DNA of 36,517 nt from an uncultured Methylococcaceae bacterium (lineage in GTDB: Bacteria > Pseudomonadota > Gammaproteobacteria > Methylococcales > Methylomonadaceae), in the NCBI GenBank assembly GCA_903927955.1, contig CAIYOW010000017.1:1-36517 (forward strand). Reading direction: 5' to 3'. Both the position numbers and the translations under genes were made by a program. Below are positions 9,776 to 18,239 of this stretch, in pieces (within the stretch, counting starts at the first letter, position 1; each line of letters starts with the position of its first letter). The notes under the pieces are model-generated. The model searched no databases and had not been told where the DNA came from. It saw only the letters and a program-made list of their open reading frames with translations.

Positions 9776-11709
9776 GGCTTGGTGTAGTGGTTTTGGGTCA
9801 GTAATACAGGCATGGTTTCTTGCTTATCGGGTGTCACAGCCAAAATACGCATGGCGCCTGCCATCACCCGTGCAAATACAGGGGCTGCGACTTTGCCGCC
9901 ATAGTATTCGCCCGCATGGGGTTCATCAATCATGACCACCGCTATTAATCGGGGGTTTTTGGCGGGTATCATCCCTGCAAACACTGAGAAATAGCTGTTT
10001 TCGGTGTAGCCATGAGCCCCCGCTTTTTTTGCCGTGCCGGTTTTGCCTGCCACAGTGTAACCGTCAACCCGTGCTTCGGGGGCGGTGCCTTCTTTGGAAA
10101 CGACATGCTCCATCATCGCCCTTACGTTTCGGGCCGTTTGCGGAGAAAACACCCGCACCGGTGGTTCTATATAGGTGTCATCGTTATCATCCCGCTTTAA
10201 AATGGACACTGAATGCAACATGCCATCATTAGCCAGGGCGGTGTAGGCGCGGGCCAATTGCAAAGCTGATGTATTAAAGCCGTAACCAAACGCATGCACG
10301 GCACGGTCAAAATCTTTCCAGTGGTGGTAATCGCTCAATTTGCCTCTGACCTCCCCCTCAAAGCCTGAACCTGGTTTGATGCCAAAACCTAGTCGTTGAT
10401 AGGTTGAATGCTGATATTGGGGTGGCATCCGCAAAGCCATTTGGCTTACGGCGATATTACTGGAATGTTTGATGACACCCGTCAAATCCATTGAGCCGTG
10501 GTTGCTGGTATCTCTTACGGTATGGTTGCCAATTTGAAACGTACCGTGGGTATGAAAAATATCATTGTAGCTAATGTAATGACCATCCAAAGCCGCAGCA
10601 ACTATGAAGGGCTTGACGGTTGAGCCGGGTTCAAACACTTCGGTGATGGCGCGGTTTCGATAGAGGTTTTCTTGTAGCTCGCTTCGGTTATTAGGGTTAA
10701 ACTGTGGCTGGTTGGCGCAGGCTAAAATTTCGCCGGTTTTGGCATCTAAGATGACCATAGTGCCAGCTTTGGCGTGATTAGCTGTTACTGCCCGCTGTAG
10801 TTCCCGGTATGCCAAGTATTGGAGGCGCTGGTCGATGCTCAATTCAATATCTTGACCGTCGATAGGTGCTTGTACGCTTTCAATGTCATCAATGATGCGC
10901 CGTTGACCATCGAGCAGCACTTTCTTTTTACCGGGTGTGCCTTTGAGGCGCTGTTCATAACCCGCTTCCATGCCCGCTAAGCCAATGTCGATGTCATCCT
11001 TTCTGTCCATTTCTTTATTATCGTCACCTTTTTTTGGTGGGCGTCCTGTAAAACCGACCAAATGCCCCGATACGGATTCGGTTGGATAAAAACGTTTGGA
11101 TTCCTGACGGATAGTTACAGCCAATAGCCCCAGGCTTTTTATTTGTGTGGCTCTTTCAGGGTCAATATTTTTAGCCAAGACATAAAAATGATTATCTTTA
11201 AAATTCTTATTAATCGCATGTTCTTTAACCAACTTGGCGATGTGTCCTTTAGGCAGTTGCAATAATGTTTCCATTGAGGCAATTCCGTTGGCTTTTTCAA
11301 TTTTATATTTTGACACCTCCGCCGCTTGTTGCTCGCCAGTCAATTTTGAGTGCTGTTCTTTTCTCTTTTTAAGTTCCCGTTGGCGGATTAAAAATAGTTC
11401 ATGTTCAGTCAGCTGCTCCGAACCTAATGCAGAGGGGTCTATGACAATAGTTTCAACGACGGTGCTGACCGCCAAAGGATTACCGTTTCTGTCTTTGATC
11501 ATGCCGCGGTGGGCGGGCAATTCAACCACGCTGACCTGTTTGGCTTCACCTATTTCTATGTAATGCTGTTTGTCCAGCACTTGTAAAAAAAATGCCCGAC
11601 TAATAAGTACGCACATGCCCGCCAACATTATGGCGGTCAGAAACCTCCGCCTGGCGGTAAAATCGTCTTTGGCGGCTGCGGTCATTTTTTTTGCATGGAA
11701 AACGTTCAT
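9772..11709 (-). CDS. ftsI: Peptidoglycan D,D-transpeptidase FtsI (PBP3)
   Basis: Class B PBP: GSTVKPF (SxxK), SSN (SxN), KTGTAKK (KTG); PAHRGMIKDRNGNPLAVS pedestal motif; dcw context. Confidence 0.96.
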   Translation of the reverse strand: MNVFHAKKMTAAAKDDFTARRRFLTAIMLAGMCVLISRAFFLQVLDKQHYIEIGEAKQVSVVELPAHRGMIKDRNGNPLAVSTVVETIVIDPSALGSEQLTEHELFLIRQRELKKRKEQHSKLTGEQQAAEVSKYKIEKANGIASMETLLQLPKGHIAKLVKEHAINKNFKDNHFYVLAKNIDPERATQIKSLGLLAVTIRQESKRFYPTESVSGHLVGFTGRPPKKGDDNKEMDRKDDIDIGLAGMEAGYEQRLKGTPGKKKVLLDGQRRIIDDIESVQAPIDGQDIELSIDQRLQYLAYRELQRAVTANHAKAGTMVILDAKTGEILACANQPQFNPNNRSELQENLYRNRAITEVFEPGSTVKPFIVAAALDGHYISYNDIFHTHGTFQIGNHTVRDTSNHGSMDLTGVIKHSSNIAVSQMALRMPPQYQHSTYQRLGFGIKPGSGFEGEVRGKLSDYHHWKDFDRAVHAFGYGFNTSALQLARAYTALANDGMLHSVSILKRDDNDDTYIEPPVRVFSPQTARNVRAMMEHVVSKEGTAPEARVDGYTVAGKTGTAKKAGAHGYTENSYFSVFAGMIPAKNPRLIAVVMIDEPHAGEYYGGKVAAPVFARVMAGAMRILAVTPDKQETMPVLLTQNHYTKP

Positions 11710-11981
11710 TTAGGCTTCACATAAATAATATTTTCACGGGATGGCATGACTAGCTTCAGCTTGTCCACCGCATTGCGTTCTATTTTGTTCTGATCGGTTA
11801 GGGTCGTGACATCCAGCTGCAATTGCCGCCATTCAACGTTTGATTGGTCTAATCCTTTTTTTTGCTTTTGTATTTCCAAAAACAAAAGCCGGTATCTGTA
11901 TTGGCTGTATATGACAGCCATTGCCGAACCCAAAACGACCAGCATTAAGCAGCCCACTAGGCAAATCCGCCATACCATCAT
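11706..11981 (-). CDS. ftsL: Cell division protein FtsL
   Basis: Short bitopic protein with N-terminal TM and coiled-coil (EIQKQKKGLDQSNVEWRQLQLDVTTL); position between rsmH and ftsI; start chosen at MMVWRICLVG to avoid the rsmH overlap. Confidence 0.88.
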   Translation of the reverse strand: MMVWRICLVGCLMLVVLGSAMAVIYSQYRYRLLFLEIQKQKKGLDQSNVEWRQLQLDVTTLTDQNKIERNAVDKLKLVMPSRENIIYVKPK

Positions 11982-11982
11982 G

Positions 11983-12918
11983 TCACACCCGCTCCGCCAC
12001 ACGCATAACCGCGCTTCGTGAGCGGGCATTAATGGCGATTTCACTTGGACTTGCTTTGATAGCCTTGCCCACTTTTTTCAAAGCTCCTTTGTCTCGGTCT
12101 ACTTCTTTAATGGGCAGTTTGCCCAAGTTGAATTTATTGCCTGATTCATCACGGATAAATCGTTTGACTATGCGGTCTTCCAGAGAATGGAATGAAATGA
12201 CCACCAAGCGGCCTTGTGGCTTCAGTACTTGCACGGATTGCTGCAAGGCTGCCGCCAACTCATCCAGTTCGTGATTAACTGCTATGCGAATCGCTTGAAA
12301 AGTGCGTGTTGCAGGGTGCTTATGTTGTTCCTTAATGGGCACGGTGTCCTCAACCAGTTTTGCCAGCTCTAGCGTGGTTTTAATGGGGGCATTGATTCTG
12401 CGCTCAATGATTGCGGCGGCAATTCTCCTGGCAAAGCGCTCTTCGCCGAAATCAAACAGCACCTTGACCAAGGTTTTTTCGTCAACAGTTGCCAGCCAAT
12501 CTTGGGCGGACAGACCGGTTGTGCAGTCCATACGCATATCCAATGCCCCGTTGCGCATAAAGCTAAATCCCCTTTCCGGTGTGTCCAATTGCGGGGATGA
12601 AACGCCCAAGTCCAATAATATGCCGTCGACCTGTCCAGTCAGCCCGGCTTTTTCAATTTCGTCAGCCATGCTGGAAAACCAGCAATGTGATAATGTGAAT
12701 CGGTTGTCCTTGTTTAAGGTGCTGGCGTATTCTGAGCAGATGGCATCACTATCCCGATCGAAAGCCAGTAAGCGCCCTTCAGCCCCCAATTGCCCGAGAA
12801 TGGCTTGGCTGTGACCGCCGCGACCAAAGGTGCAGTCAAGATAAATGCCGTTTGCCGCTATTGCTAAATGCCGCAATGTTTCCGCCAGCATGACCGGTTG
12901 ATGTTCCATTTTAGGCAC
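11983..12918 (-). CDS. rsmH: 16S rRNA (cytosine1402-N4)-methyltransferase RsmH (MraW)
   Basis: HQPVMLAETLRHL, YLDCTFGRGGHSQAIL, DGILLDLGVSSPQLDTPERGFSFMRNGALDMRMD, VISFHSLEDRIVKRF. Confidence 0.98.
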   Translation of the reverse strand: MPKMEHQPVMLAETLRHLAIAANGIYLDCTFGRGGHSQAILGQLGAEGRLLAFDRDSDAICSEYASTLNKDNRFTLSHCWFSSMADEIEKAGLTGQVDGILLDLGVSSPQLDTPERGFSFMRNGALDMRMDCTTGLSAQDWLATVDEKTLVKVLFDFGEERFARRIAAAIIERRINAPIKTTLELAKLVEDTVPIKEQHKHPATRTFQAIRIAVNHELDELAAALQQSVQVLKPQGRLVVISFHSLEDRIVKRFIRDESGNKFNLGKLPIKEVDRDKGALKKVGKAIKASPSEIAINARSRSAVMRVAERV

Positions 12919-12923
12919 CGTTA

Positions 12924-13394
12924 TCAGAAAGACAGGTTGCCCAGTTCTGCGAGCCCCTCATCCGAGCCTTCGCCATTGAAAAAGTCGTTTTCTTTGGCAG
13001 TGAACGCCTCTTCGTTCCAAACCTCAAATTTTTCGCCCAAGCCTACCAGAACAATTTTTTTGTCCATTTGCGCATGTTTTCTGAGTTTTTCGGGCAATAG
13101 CAGCCTGCCTTGGCTATCCATTTCGCATTCTGTGCCATTGCCAATAAAGAAGCGCTTTAGATTGATGGCGGTAGGGTTAAGTGTGGGCAGGGCATTGATA
13201 GTTTTTTCTATCCGTTCCCATTCGGTTTCGGGATAAAGCCACAAGCAGCCTTTTTCGCTGGCGCAGCGCTGGTCCATAGCGATGCTCACGACCAGTTTAC
13301 GGTTACAAATTAGCTGCAATTCATCACGGTACTTGGTCGGAATTGCAAAGCGGCCTTTGTCGTCGAGATTGATTGAATTTGTGCCGCGAAACAA
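12924..13394 (-). CDS. mraZ: Transcriptional regulator MraZ (TTG start)
   Basis: MFRGTNSINLDDKGRFAIPTKYRDEL and MDSQGRLLLPEKLRKHA, the two MraZ/AbrB-type repeats; first codon reads TTG (caa at 13392-13394 on + strand). Confidence 0.96.
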   Translation of the reverse strand: MFRGTNSINLDDKGRFAIPTKYRDELQLICNRKLVVSIAMDQRCASEKGCLWLYPETEWERIEKTINALPTLNPTAINLKRFFIGNGTECEMDSQGRLLLPEKLRKHAQMDKKIVLVGLGEKFEVWNEEAFTAKENDFFNGEGSDEGLAELGNLSF

Positions 13395-13464
13395 AATGCT
13401 TCTCCACTGCCGCCATAAAAAACCAAATTAGTGCAAAATACGCCATTATTTTCCATTTGTCGCC

Positions 13465-13493
13465 ACTATAGAGTTATGCGGCTTGATAGTCAA
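13465..13493 (-). promoter_or_regulatory. Predicted sigma70 promoter of mraZ/dcw cluster
   Basis: On the minus strand TTGACT - 17 nt (atcaagccgcataactc) - TATAGT. Confidence 0.75.
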
Positions 13494-13756
13494 GAGGCTT
13501 TTTAGATGGAATCTTGCTTTTTTGACAATGACTTAGCAGATTTTTGCTGGGGTAACCCTAGGGGCGCGACAAGGCAGGGCAAATCTTATTGTTTTTCAAA
13601 ATGTTGAATTATTTGTAACGGTCTTGCGTTGGCGGACGTGTCTAGGTGTGGTTGCGTCCGAAGGCAAGAAAAACTTGGGTTGATAGGGTAAGTGCGGTGT
13701 GGCGGGAATAAATGGGGAGTAAATCTGTAGGTAAAACAAAGGCAAATAAGAAAAAG

Positions 13757-14104
13757 AAAGAGTTGGCCTGTAAGCCGGGTTCTGTCGAGAACAGCCATTC
13801 ATCTAGGCCGCAAGTCACCCTGCGGCTCAAGCAATCTACCCGGGAACCGCGCGGGCCACGCGTCTGTCCCCCTATTTGATCTTGCTCCGGGTGGGGTTTG
13901 CCATGCCACTTCTGTTACCAGTCGCGCGGTGCGCTCTTACCGCACCTTTTCACCCTTACCAACCTTGCGGCGGCGGTTTATTTTCTGCGGCACTTTCCGT
14001 AGGCTCGCGCCTCCCAGGCGTTACCTGGCACCCTGCCCAGTGGAGCCCGGACTTTCCTCCATTTTATCAAGCGATAAAACAGCGGCTGTCCAGCCAACTC
14101 TTTC
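13757..14104 (-). ncRNA. rnpB: RNase P RNA, bacterial class A
   Basis: Minus strand contains gaggaaagtccgggctcc, cagggtgccaggtaacgcctggg, ggtaagggtgaaa, ggtgcggtaagagcgcaccg, and ...gacagaacccggcttacaggcc; 5' gaaagagttggct pairs with 3' ggccaactctttc (P1). Ends estimated from P1. Confidence 0.96.
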
Positions 14105-14112
14105 AGTTACAC

Positions 14113-14118
14113 ACTATA
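14113..14118 (-). promoter_or_regulatory. Predicted -10 element of rnpB promoter
   Basis: TATAGT on minus strand placed 8-9 nt upstream of the inferred rnpB 5' end; -35 is weak. Confidence 0.5.
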
Positions 14119-14150
14119 ACACAGTCAATCGGCCAAAATCAGCGGGGCGA

Positions 14151-15032
14151 TTATTTCAAAGCCAAGCCGTATTGTTTCGCATCGGTGCTTTGTATGTCCA
14201 GAGCGGCTTGGTAGAGCAGTTTTTTTCTAGCCCCAGTAATTTTGGCGGCTAAGCTGGCGGCGGTTTTTATTGAGCATTCTTGCATTAATATGCGTAGAAT
14301 TTTGTCGTGTTCAGGGCTTATCGCAGCTTCGTCCTTATTTTCAGCCGCAGCGTCGACGATCACCACAAACTCGCCTTTGCGCATGTTTTCATCTTGGGCA
14401 ACCAGTGCCAGTGCGTCCGCCAAATGCGCTTTGACAATTGTTTCATGCAGTTTAGTCATCTCCCGGGCGATTACAATCGTGCGGTCGGGCGGTAAAATCT
14501 CCGCCATGTCAGTAAGCGATGCCAAAATGCGGTGGCTAGACTCATAAAATACCCAAGTCATAGGCCATATTGCCCGTTCGCTAAAAAAGGCTTTGCGTGC
14601 CGAGGAGGTGCGGGGGGCGAAACCCTCAAAGCAAAATCGGCTGACTGGTAGACCGGCGGCCGACAATGCGGCAATCAGTGCGCATGCGCCCGGAATCGGC
14701 ACGACTTCAACACCGGCATCTTTGGCCATTTTTACCAGTGGCATTCCGGGATCGCTTAATAAAGGTGTTCCGGCATCGGACACTAAAGCTATAGAGCTGC
14801 CTTGGCGCAGTTTTTGTAGGATATTTGCCGATGCGGTTTCTTCGTTGTGCTGATGCAGTGCTACGGTCTTGTTGGTTATGCCGTAATGTTGCAGCAGCAT
14901 TTTTACATGCCGCGTATCTTCGGCGGCGATCATATCCACTTGTTTTAATGTTTCGGCTGCCCGGAGGCTTAAGTCCGCCAAGTTGCCGATAGGGGTGGCA
15001 ACCACGTAAAGTTTGCCCGGTTCAGTTACCAT
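14151..15032 (-). CDS. rsmI: 16S rRNA (cytidine1402-2'-O)-methyltransferase RsmI
   Basis: LYVVATPIGNLADLSLRAAETLK, DMIAAEDTRHVKMLL, VSDAGTPLLSDPGMPLV, PVSRFCFEGFAPR. Confidence 0.97.
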   Translation of the reverse strand: MVTEPGKLYVVATPIGNLADLSLRAAETLKQVDMIAAEDTRHVKMLLQHYGITNKTVALHQHNEETASANILQKLRQGSSIALVSDAGTPLLSDPGMPLVKMAKDAGVEVVPIPGACALIAALSAAGLPVSRFCFEGFAPRTSSARKAFFSERAIWPMTWVFYESSHRILASLTDMAEILPPDRTIVIAREMTKLHETIVKAHLADALALVAQDENMRKGEFVVIVDAAAENKDEAAISPEHDKILRILMQECSIKTAASLAAKITGARKKLLYQAALDIQSTDAKQYGLALK

Positions 15033-15068
15033 TGTGTTTTGCCTGCTTGATTACATTGATTGAATTAT

Positions 15069-15440
15069 ATGCCTTTTCGAAACCCCGAAAGCAACACCGC
15101 CCATTTGGTCAGCGGCAAGAATGCCGAAGACACCGCCTATCAATTTTTGCTCGAACGAGGGCTAGAGCCGGTTGACCGCAATTTTCGTTGCAAGCAGGGC
15201 GAGCTGGACATTGTGATGCGGGACGGGCAAGCGTTGGTGATTGTCGAAGTCCGTTACCGGAAAACTAGCCGTTATGGTACTGCTGCTGAGACTGTCACAG
15301 TCACTAAGCAATCGCGTATAATAGCAACAACCTATTATTTTTTGTCACGGTCGCCGCAATACAAAGATTGTCCTATCCGCTTCGATGTGGTCGCTTTGTC
15401 GGGAGATGGCAGTATAAATTGGATAAAAAATGCTTTTTAA
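15069..15440 (+). CDS. yraN: YraN/UPF0102 family endonuclease-like protein
   Basis: GKNAEDTAYQFLLERGLEPVDRNFRCKQGELDIVMRDGQALVIVEVRYR, UPF0102 core; start at MPFRNPES. Confidence 0.93.
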   Translation: MPFRNPESNTAHLVSGKNAEDTAYQFLLERGLEPVDRNFRCKQGELDIVMRDGQALVIVEVRYRKTSRYGTAAETVTVTKQSRIIATTYYFLSRSPQYKDCPIRFDVVALSGDGSINWIKNAF

Positions 15441-15471
15441 TGGACTGCTGCGAGACTAGCTAACAGACAAT

Positions 15472-16056
15472 ATGGAACTACAAGGCCGTATCATCAGTCA
15501 CTTTACTGACAGCGTTCAAATTCAGCAAGATACAATGGCGAACTTGTGTGAGCTTATTGAATATGCCTCCCTTCGGGTATTAAATGCTTTGCTTAACGAC
15601 AAGAAAATACTGGCGTGTGGCAATGGTCGGTCGGCTTATGGTGCGCAAATGCTGGCATCAATCCTGCTTAGTCAGTTTGACCGCGACCGGCCGTCTTTGC
15701 CGGTGCTTGCATTGGCTACGGATGCGGCCACTTTGACGGGTGTCGCCAACCACCATGAGCTTGACAATGTTTTTGCCAAGCAAGTGCGGGCATTGGGGCA
15801 GGGTGGCGACGTGCTGGTTGTCTATGTGGATAATGGCGACCGGCCTAATGTTGCCAAAGCTATAGCGGCGGCGCATGACAAAGAGCTTTCGGTGATTGCC
15901 CTGACCGGCCTCAATGGAGATAGGGTTTCATCGTGGCTGCGCGAAGCGGATATAGAAATTTGTGTGCCAGCGCAATCTGCCATGCGTATCCATGAAACGC
16001 ATGTGTTAATCACCCATTGCTTGTGTGATCTCATAGATCATCAGCTGTTTGGCTAA
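15472..16056 (+). CDS. diaA: DiaA/GmhA-like SIS-domain protein
   Basis: KILACGNGRSAYGAQMLASILLSQFDRDRPSLPVLALATD, VFAKQVRALGQGGDVLVVYVDNGDRPNV, RIHETHVLITHCLCDLID; yraN-diaA-dolP synteny as in E. coli. Confidence 0.85.
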   Translation: MELQGRIISHFTDSVQIQQDTMANLCELIEYASLRVLNALLNDKKILACGNGRSAYGAQMLASILLSQFDRDRPSLPVLALATDAATLTGVANHHELDNVFAKQVRALGQGGDVLVVYVDNGDRPNVAKAIAAAHDKELSVIALTGLNGDRVSSWLREADIEICVPAQSAMRIHETHVLITHCLCDLIDHQLFG

Positions 16057-16076
16057 TCCGGTCAAGGACTTTATCC

Positions 16077-16655
16077 ATGAATCCATTGTTGTTTACCCTG
16101 CTCTTGTCTAGCCTGTCGATTAGTGGTTGCGCCAATCATGCGGTTAGTGATCAAGTCATTGATGCATTGATGGTTAATGACCGCCGTAGTCACGATGCTT
16201 TGGTCAGCGACCTTGATATCGAGGTAAGTGTTAAGGATGTGCTGAAAGATGGTGGTGATGCCTTATGGTATAGCCACATTGTCACCGCTGTCTATAACGG
16301 CAAGGTGTTGCTGGTGGGTGAGCTGCCTGATGCGGCTGCGCGCACTAAGCTGATTGATGGTGTCCGGGTCATCAAAGGTGTTAAAGAGGTACATGATAAT
16401 GTAAGTGGTGATGCACCCATCAGCCCTGCATTGCAAAGCCAAGACCAGGCCACTAAAGAGGGGCTTCTGGCGGCGCTAAGCCAAATCAGGACTATTGAGG
16501 GCTTTAGCTCTTCAATGGTCAATGTCATTGTTGAAAATGGCGTCGTTTATCTTTTGGGGCTGGTGCACCGGAACGAAGGGGCAACTGCCGTCAATGTGGT
16601 TAGGCATCAGCACGGGGTGAGGCAGGTGGTCACCATTTTTGAGTACTTGGATTAA
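16077..16655 (+). CDS. dolP: BON-domain outer membrane lipoprotein (DolP/YraP-like)
   Basis: Signal peptide with lipobox LSISGC; two BON-like repeats (VYNGKVLLVGELPDAAARTKLIDGVRVIKGVKEVHDNV; VENGVVYLLGLVHRNEGATAVNVVRHQHGVRQVV); synteny. Confidence 0.87.
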   Translation: MNPLLFTLLLSSLSISGCANHAVSDQVIDALMVNDRRSHDALVSDLDIEVSVKDVLKDGGDALWYSHIVTAVYNGKVLLVGELPDAAARTKLIDGVRVIKGVKEVHDNVSGDAPISPALQSQDQATKEGLLAALSQIRTIEGFSSSMVNVIVENGVVYLLGLVHRNEGATAVNVVRHQHGVRQVVTIFEYLD

Positions 16656-16686
16656 CGGGTTACGGGATTGCCAAAAAACTAAGGGC

Positions 16687-17286
16687 ATGGACAAACAATT
16701 TCAGATATTGCACAAAGAGTTGGCTTATCAAGGCTTTTTTCGCATGGAGAAGCTTCGGCTCAGGCATGTTTTATATGCGGGTGGCTGGAGCAAGGAAATA
16801 AGCCGGGAATTTTTTTTTCGTGGCCCGTGCGTTGCCGTCTTACTCTATGACCCTAATCTTGACCGTGTCGTGTTGATAGAGCAGTTTCGGGTGGGCGCTT
16901 TATTGCAACCCGAGCGCGCTTGGCTGGTGGAGATAGTTGCCGGTGCCATTGAGGCTGGGGAAAGCCCGCAAGAGGTCGCTTGCCGTGAATCGCTTGAGGA
17001 GGCGGGTTGTGATATTCAGGAGCTGATACGGGTTAATGAGTTTTACACCACGCCGGGGTGTTCCGCAGAAAGGATCACGCTATTTTGCGGTAAGGTTGAT
17101 AGTGCCAAAGTGGGCGGCGTTCATGGCCTGGCAGAAGAAGACGAAGATATTCTTGTCAAGACGGTCAGTTTTTCAGAGGCCATGCAAATGATTGGTGATG
17201 GCACTATTGAGTCAGCCATCCCAATTATTGCCATCCAATGGCTCGCTTTAAACAAGGCATCGCTTCAGCGGAAATGGTGTGCATAA
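16687..17286 (+). CDS. nudF: NUDIX hydrolase, ADP-ribose pyrophosphatase NudF-like
   Basis: Nudix box GAIEAGESPQEVACRESLEEAGCDI and VVLIEQFRVGAL; start at MDKQFQILHKEL. Confidence 0.88.
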   Translation: MDKQFQILHKELAYQGFFRMEKLRLRHVLYAGGWSKEISREFFFRGPCVAVLLYDPNLDRVVLIEQFRVGALLQPERAWLVEIVAGAIEAGESPQEVACRESLEEAGCDIQELIRVNEFYTTPGCSAERITLFCGKVDSAKVGGVHGLAEEDEDILVKTVSFSEAMQMIGDGTIESAIPIIAIQWLALNKASLQRKWCA

Positions 17287-17414
17287 AAAACTGCTGGTCG
17301 GCCATGAAGTCCATGAGCTGGGCAAATAAGGCAGGCCAATTGCCTGGTGCTGTTTTTGGTTAAGGGTTTAGCGGTTATTTCTAATGGATCGGTTGTTTAA
17401 ATTAGCGGGTATGT

Positions 17415-17443
17415 TTGACGTGCTTGCCATTTGCATATATTAT
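17415..17443 (+). promoter_or_regulatory. Predicted sigma70 promoter for yceD-rpmF-plsX-fab operon
   Basis: TTGACG - 17 nt - TATTAT. Confidence 0.65.
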
Positions 17444-17451
17444 AGCGGGTT

Positions 17452-17979
17452 ATGTCAGACCGATTGCCAGAATATATAGACCCTATCCAGCTTGCTGACA
17501 AGCAAGGCATTGTAAAGGGGCATGCGACCATTAACAGCCTAGCTCGCTTAGCGGATTTCCTCGCCAGCGATGCAGGGTCGATTGCGGTCGCTCTTTATTT
17601 TAGGCGGGAAGGTCGGCTAGTGCTGATTGAGGGTCGCTTGGAAGGTGTATTACAGCTTGTCTGCCAAAACTGCCTGGAACCTATCGAGTGGCCAATCAGC
17701 CATGCAGTCAGGTTGGGTGTTGTCATGTCAATCGAACAAGCCGATCGTTTGCCTGAAGACTATGAGCCGTTATTGTTGGATGGCGAAAAAATCTTAGTCA
17801 AAGACATTGTGGAGGACGAGTTGCTGCTGCTGCTCCCTACATTCCCTAAACATCAGCGGGCGTGTCCCATGCCTGCCAGAACTGATTGCCCTAGCGACGT
17901 GGCGAAGCCTAACGGCAAGCCGGTGCGTGAAAATCCATTTTCCATCTTAGCCAATTTAAAAAATACTGGAGACCTCTAA
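17452..17979 (+). CDS. yceD: YceD/DUF177 family protein (23S rRNA accumulation protein)
   Basis: CQNCLEP motif, [42 protein letters not shown]-like tail ([11 protein letters not shown]); immediately upstream of rpmF. Confidence 0.92.
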   Translation: MSDRLPEYIDPIQLADKQGIVKGHATINSLARLADFLASDAGSIAVALYFRREGRLVLIEGRLEGVLQLVCQNCLEPIEWPISHAVRLGVVMSIEQADRLPEDYEPLLLDGEKILVKDIVEDELLLLLPTFPKHQRACPMPARTDCPSDVAKPNGKPVRENPFSILANLKNTGDL

Positions 17980-18164
17980 TGGCTGTACAAAAAAGCAAAG
18001 TCACGCGTTCAAGACGTGGTCAGCGCCGTTCGCACGACGCATTAACCGCCAAGACATTAGCCAATGACCCCATCACTGGTGAAACCCATTTACGTCACCA
18101 TATGACACCCAGCGGCTATTTTAAGGGGCGTCAAATTGTCGGTTTTGTTGTAGAAGAAGATTAA
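17979..18164 (+). CDS. rpmF: 50S ribosomal protein L32
   Basis: [22 protein letters not shown]...[24 protein letters not shown]. Confidence 0.98.
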   Translation: MAVQKSKVTRSRRGQRRSHDALTAKTLANDPITGETHLRHHMTPSGYFKGRQIVGFVVEED

Positions 18165-18239
18165 CCGGTTGTTGGGATAATTCAAAAGCGTTCAACCGCG
18201 CCCAATAACGGGCCGGCCACTTGGGATTAAGCGGAGTCA

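Noticed and set aside
13586-14252. Several short ORFs at 13586-14252
   Set aside because: Most overlap the RNase P RNA gene, the rsmI 3' end or AT-rich intergenic sequence; no coding signal.
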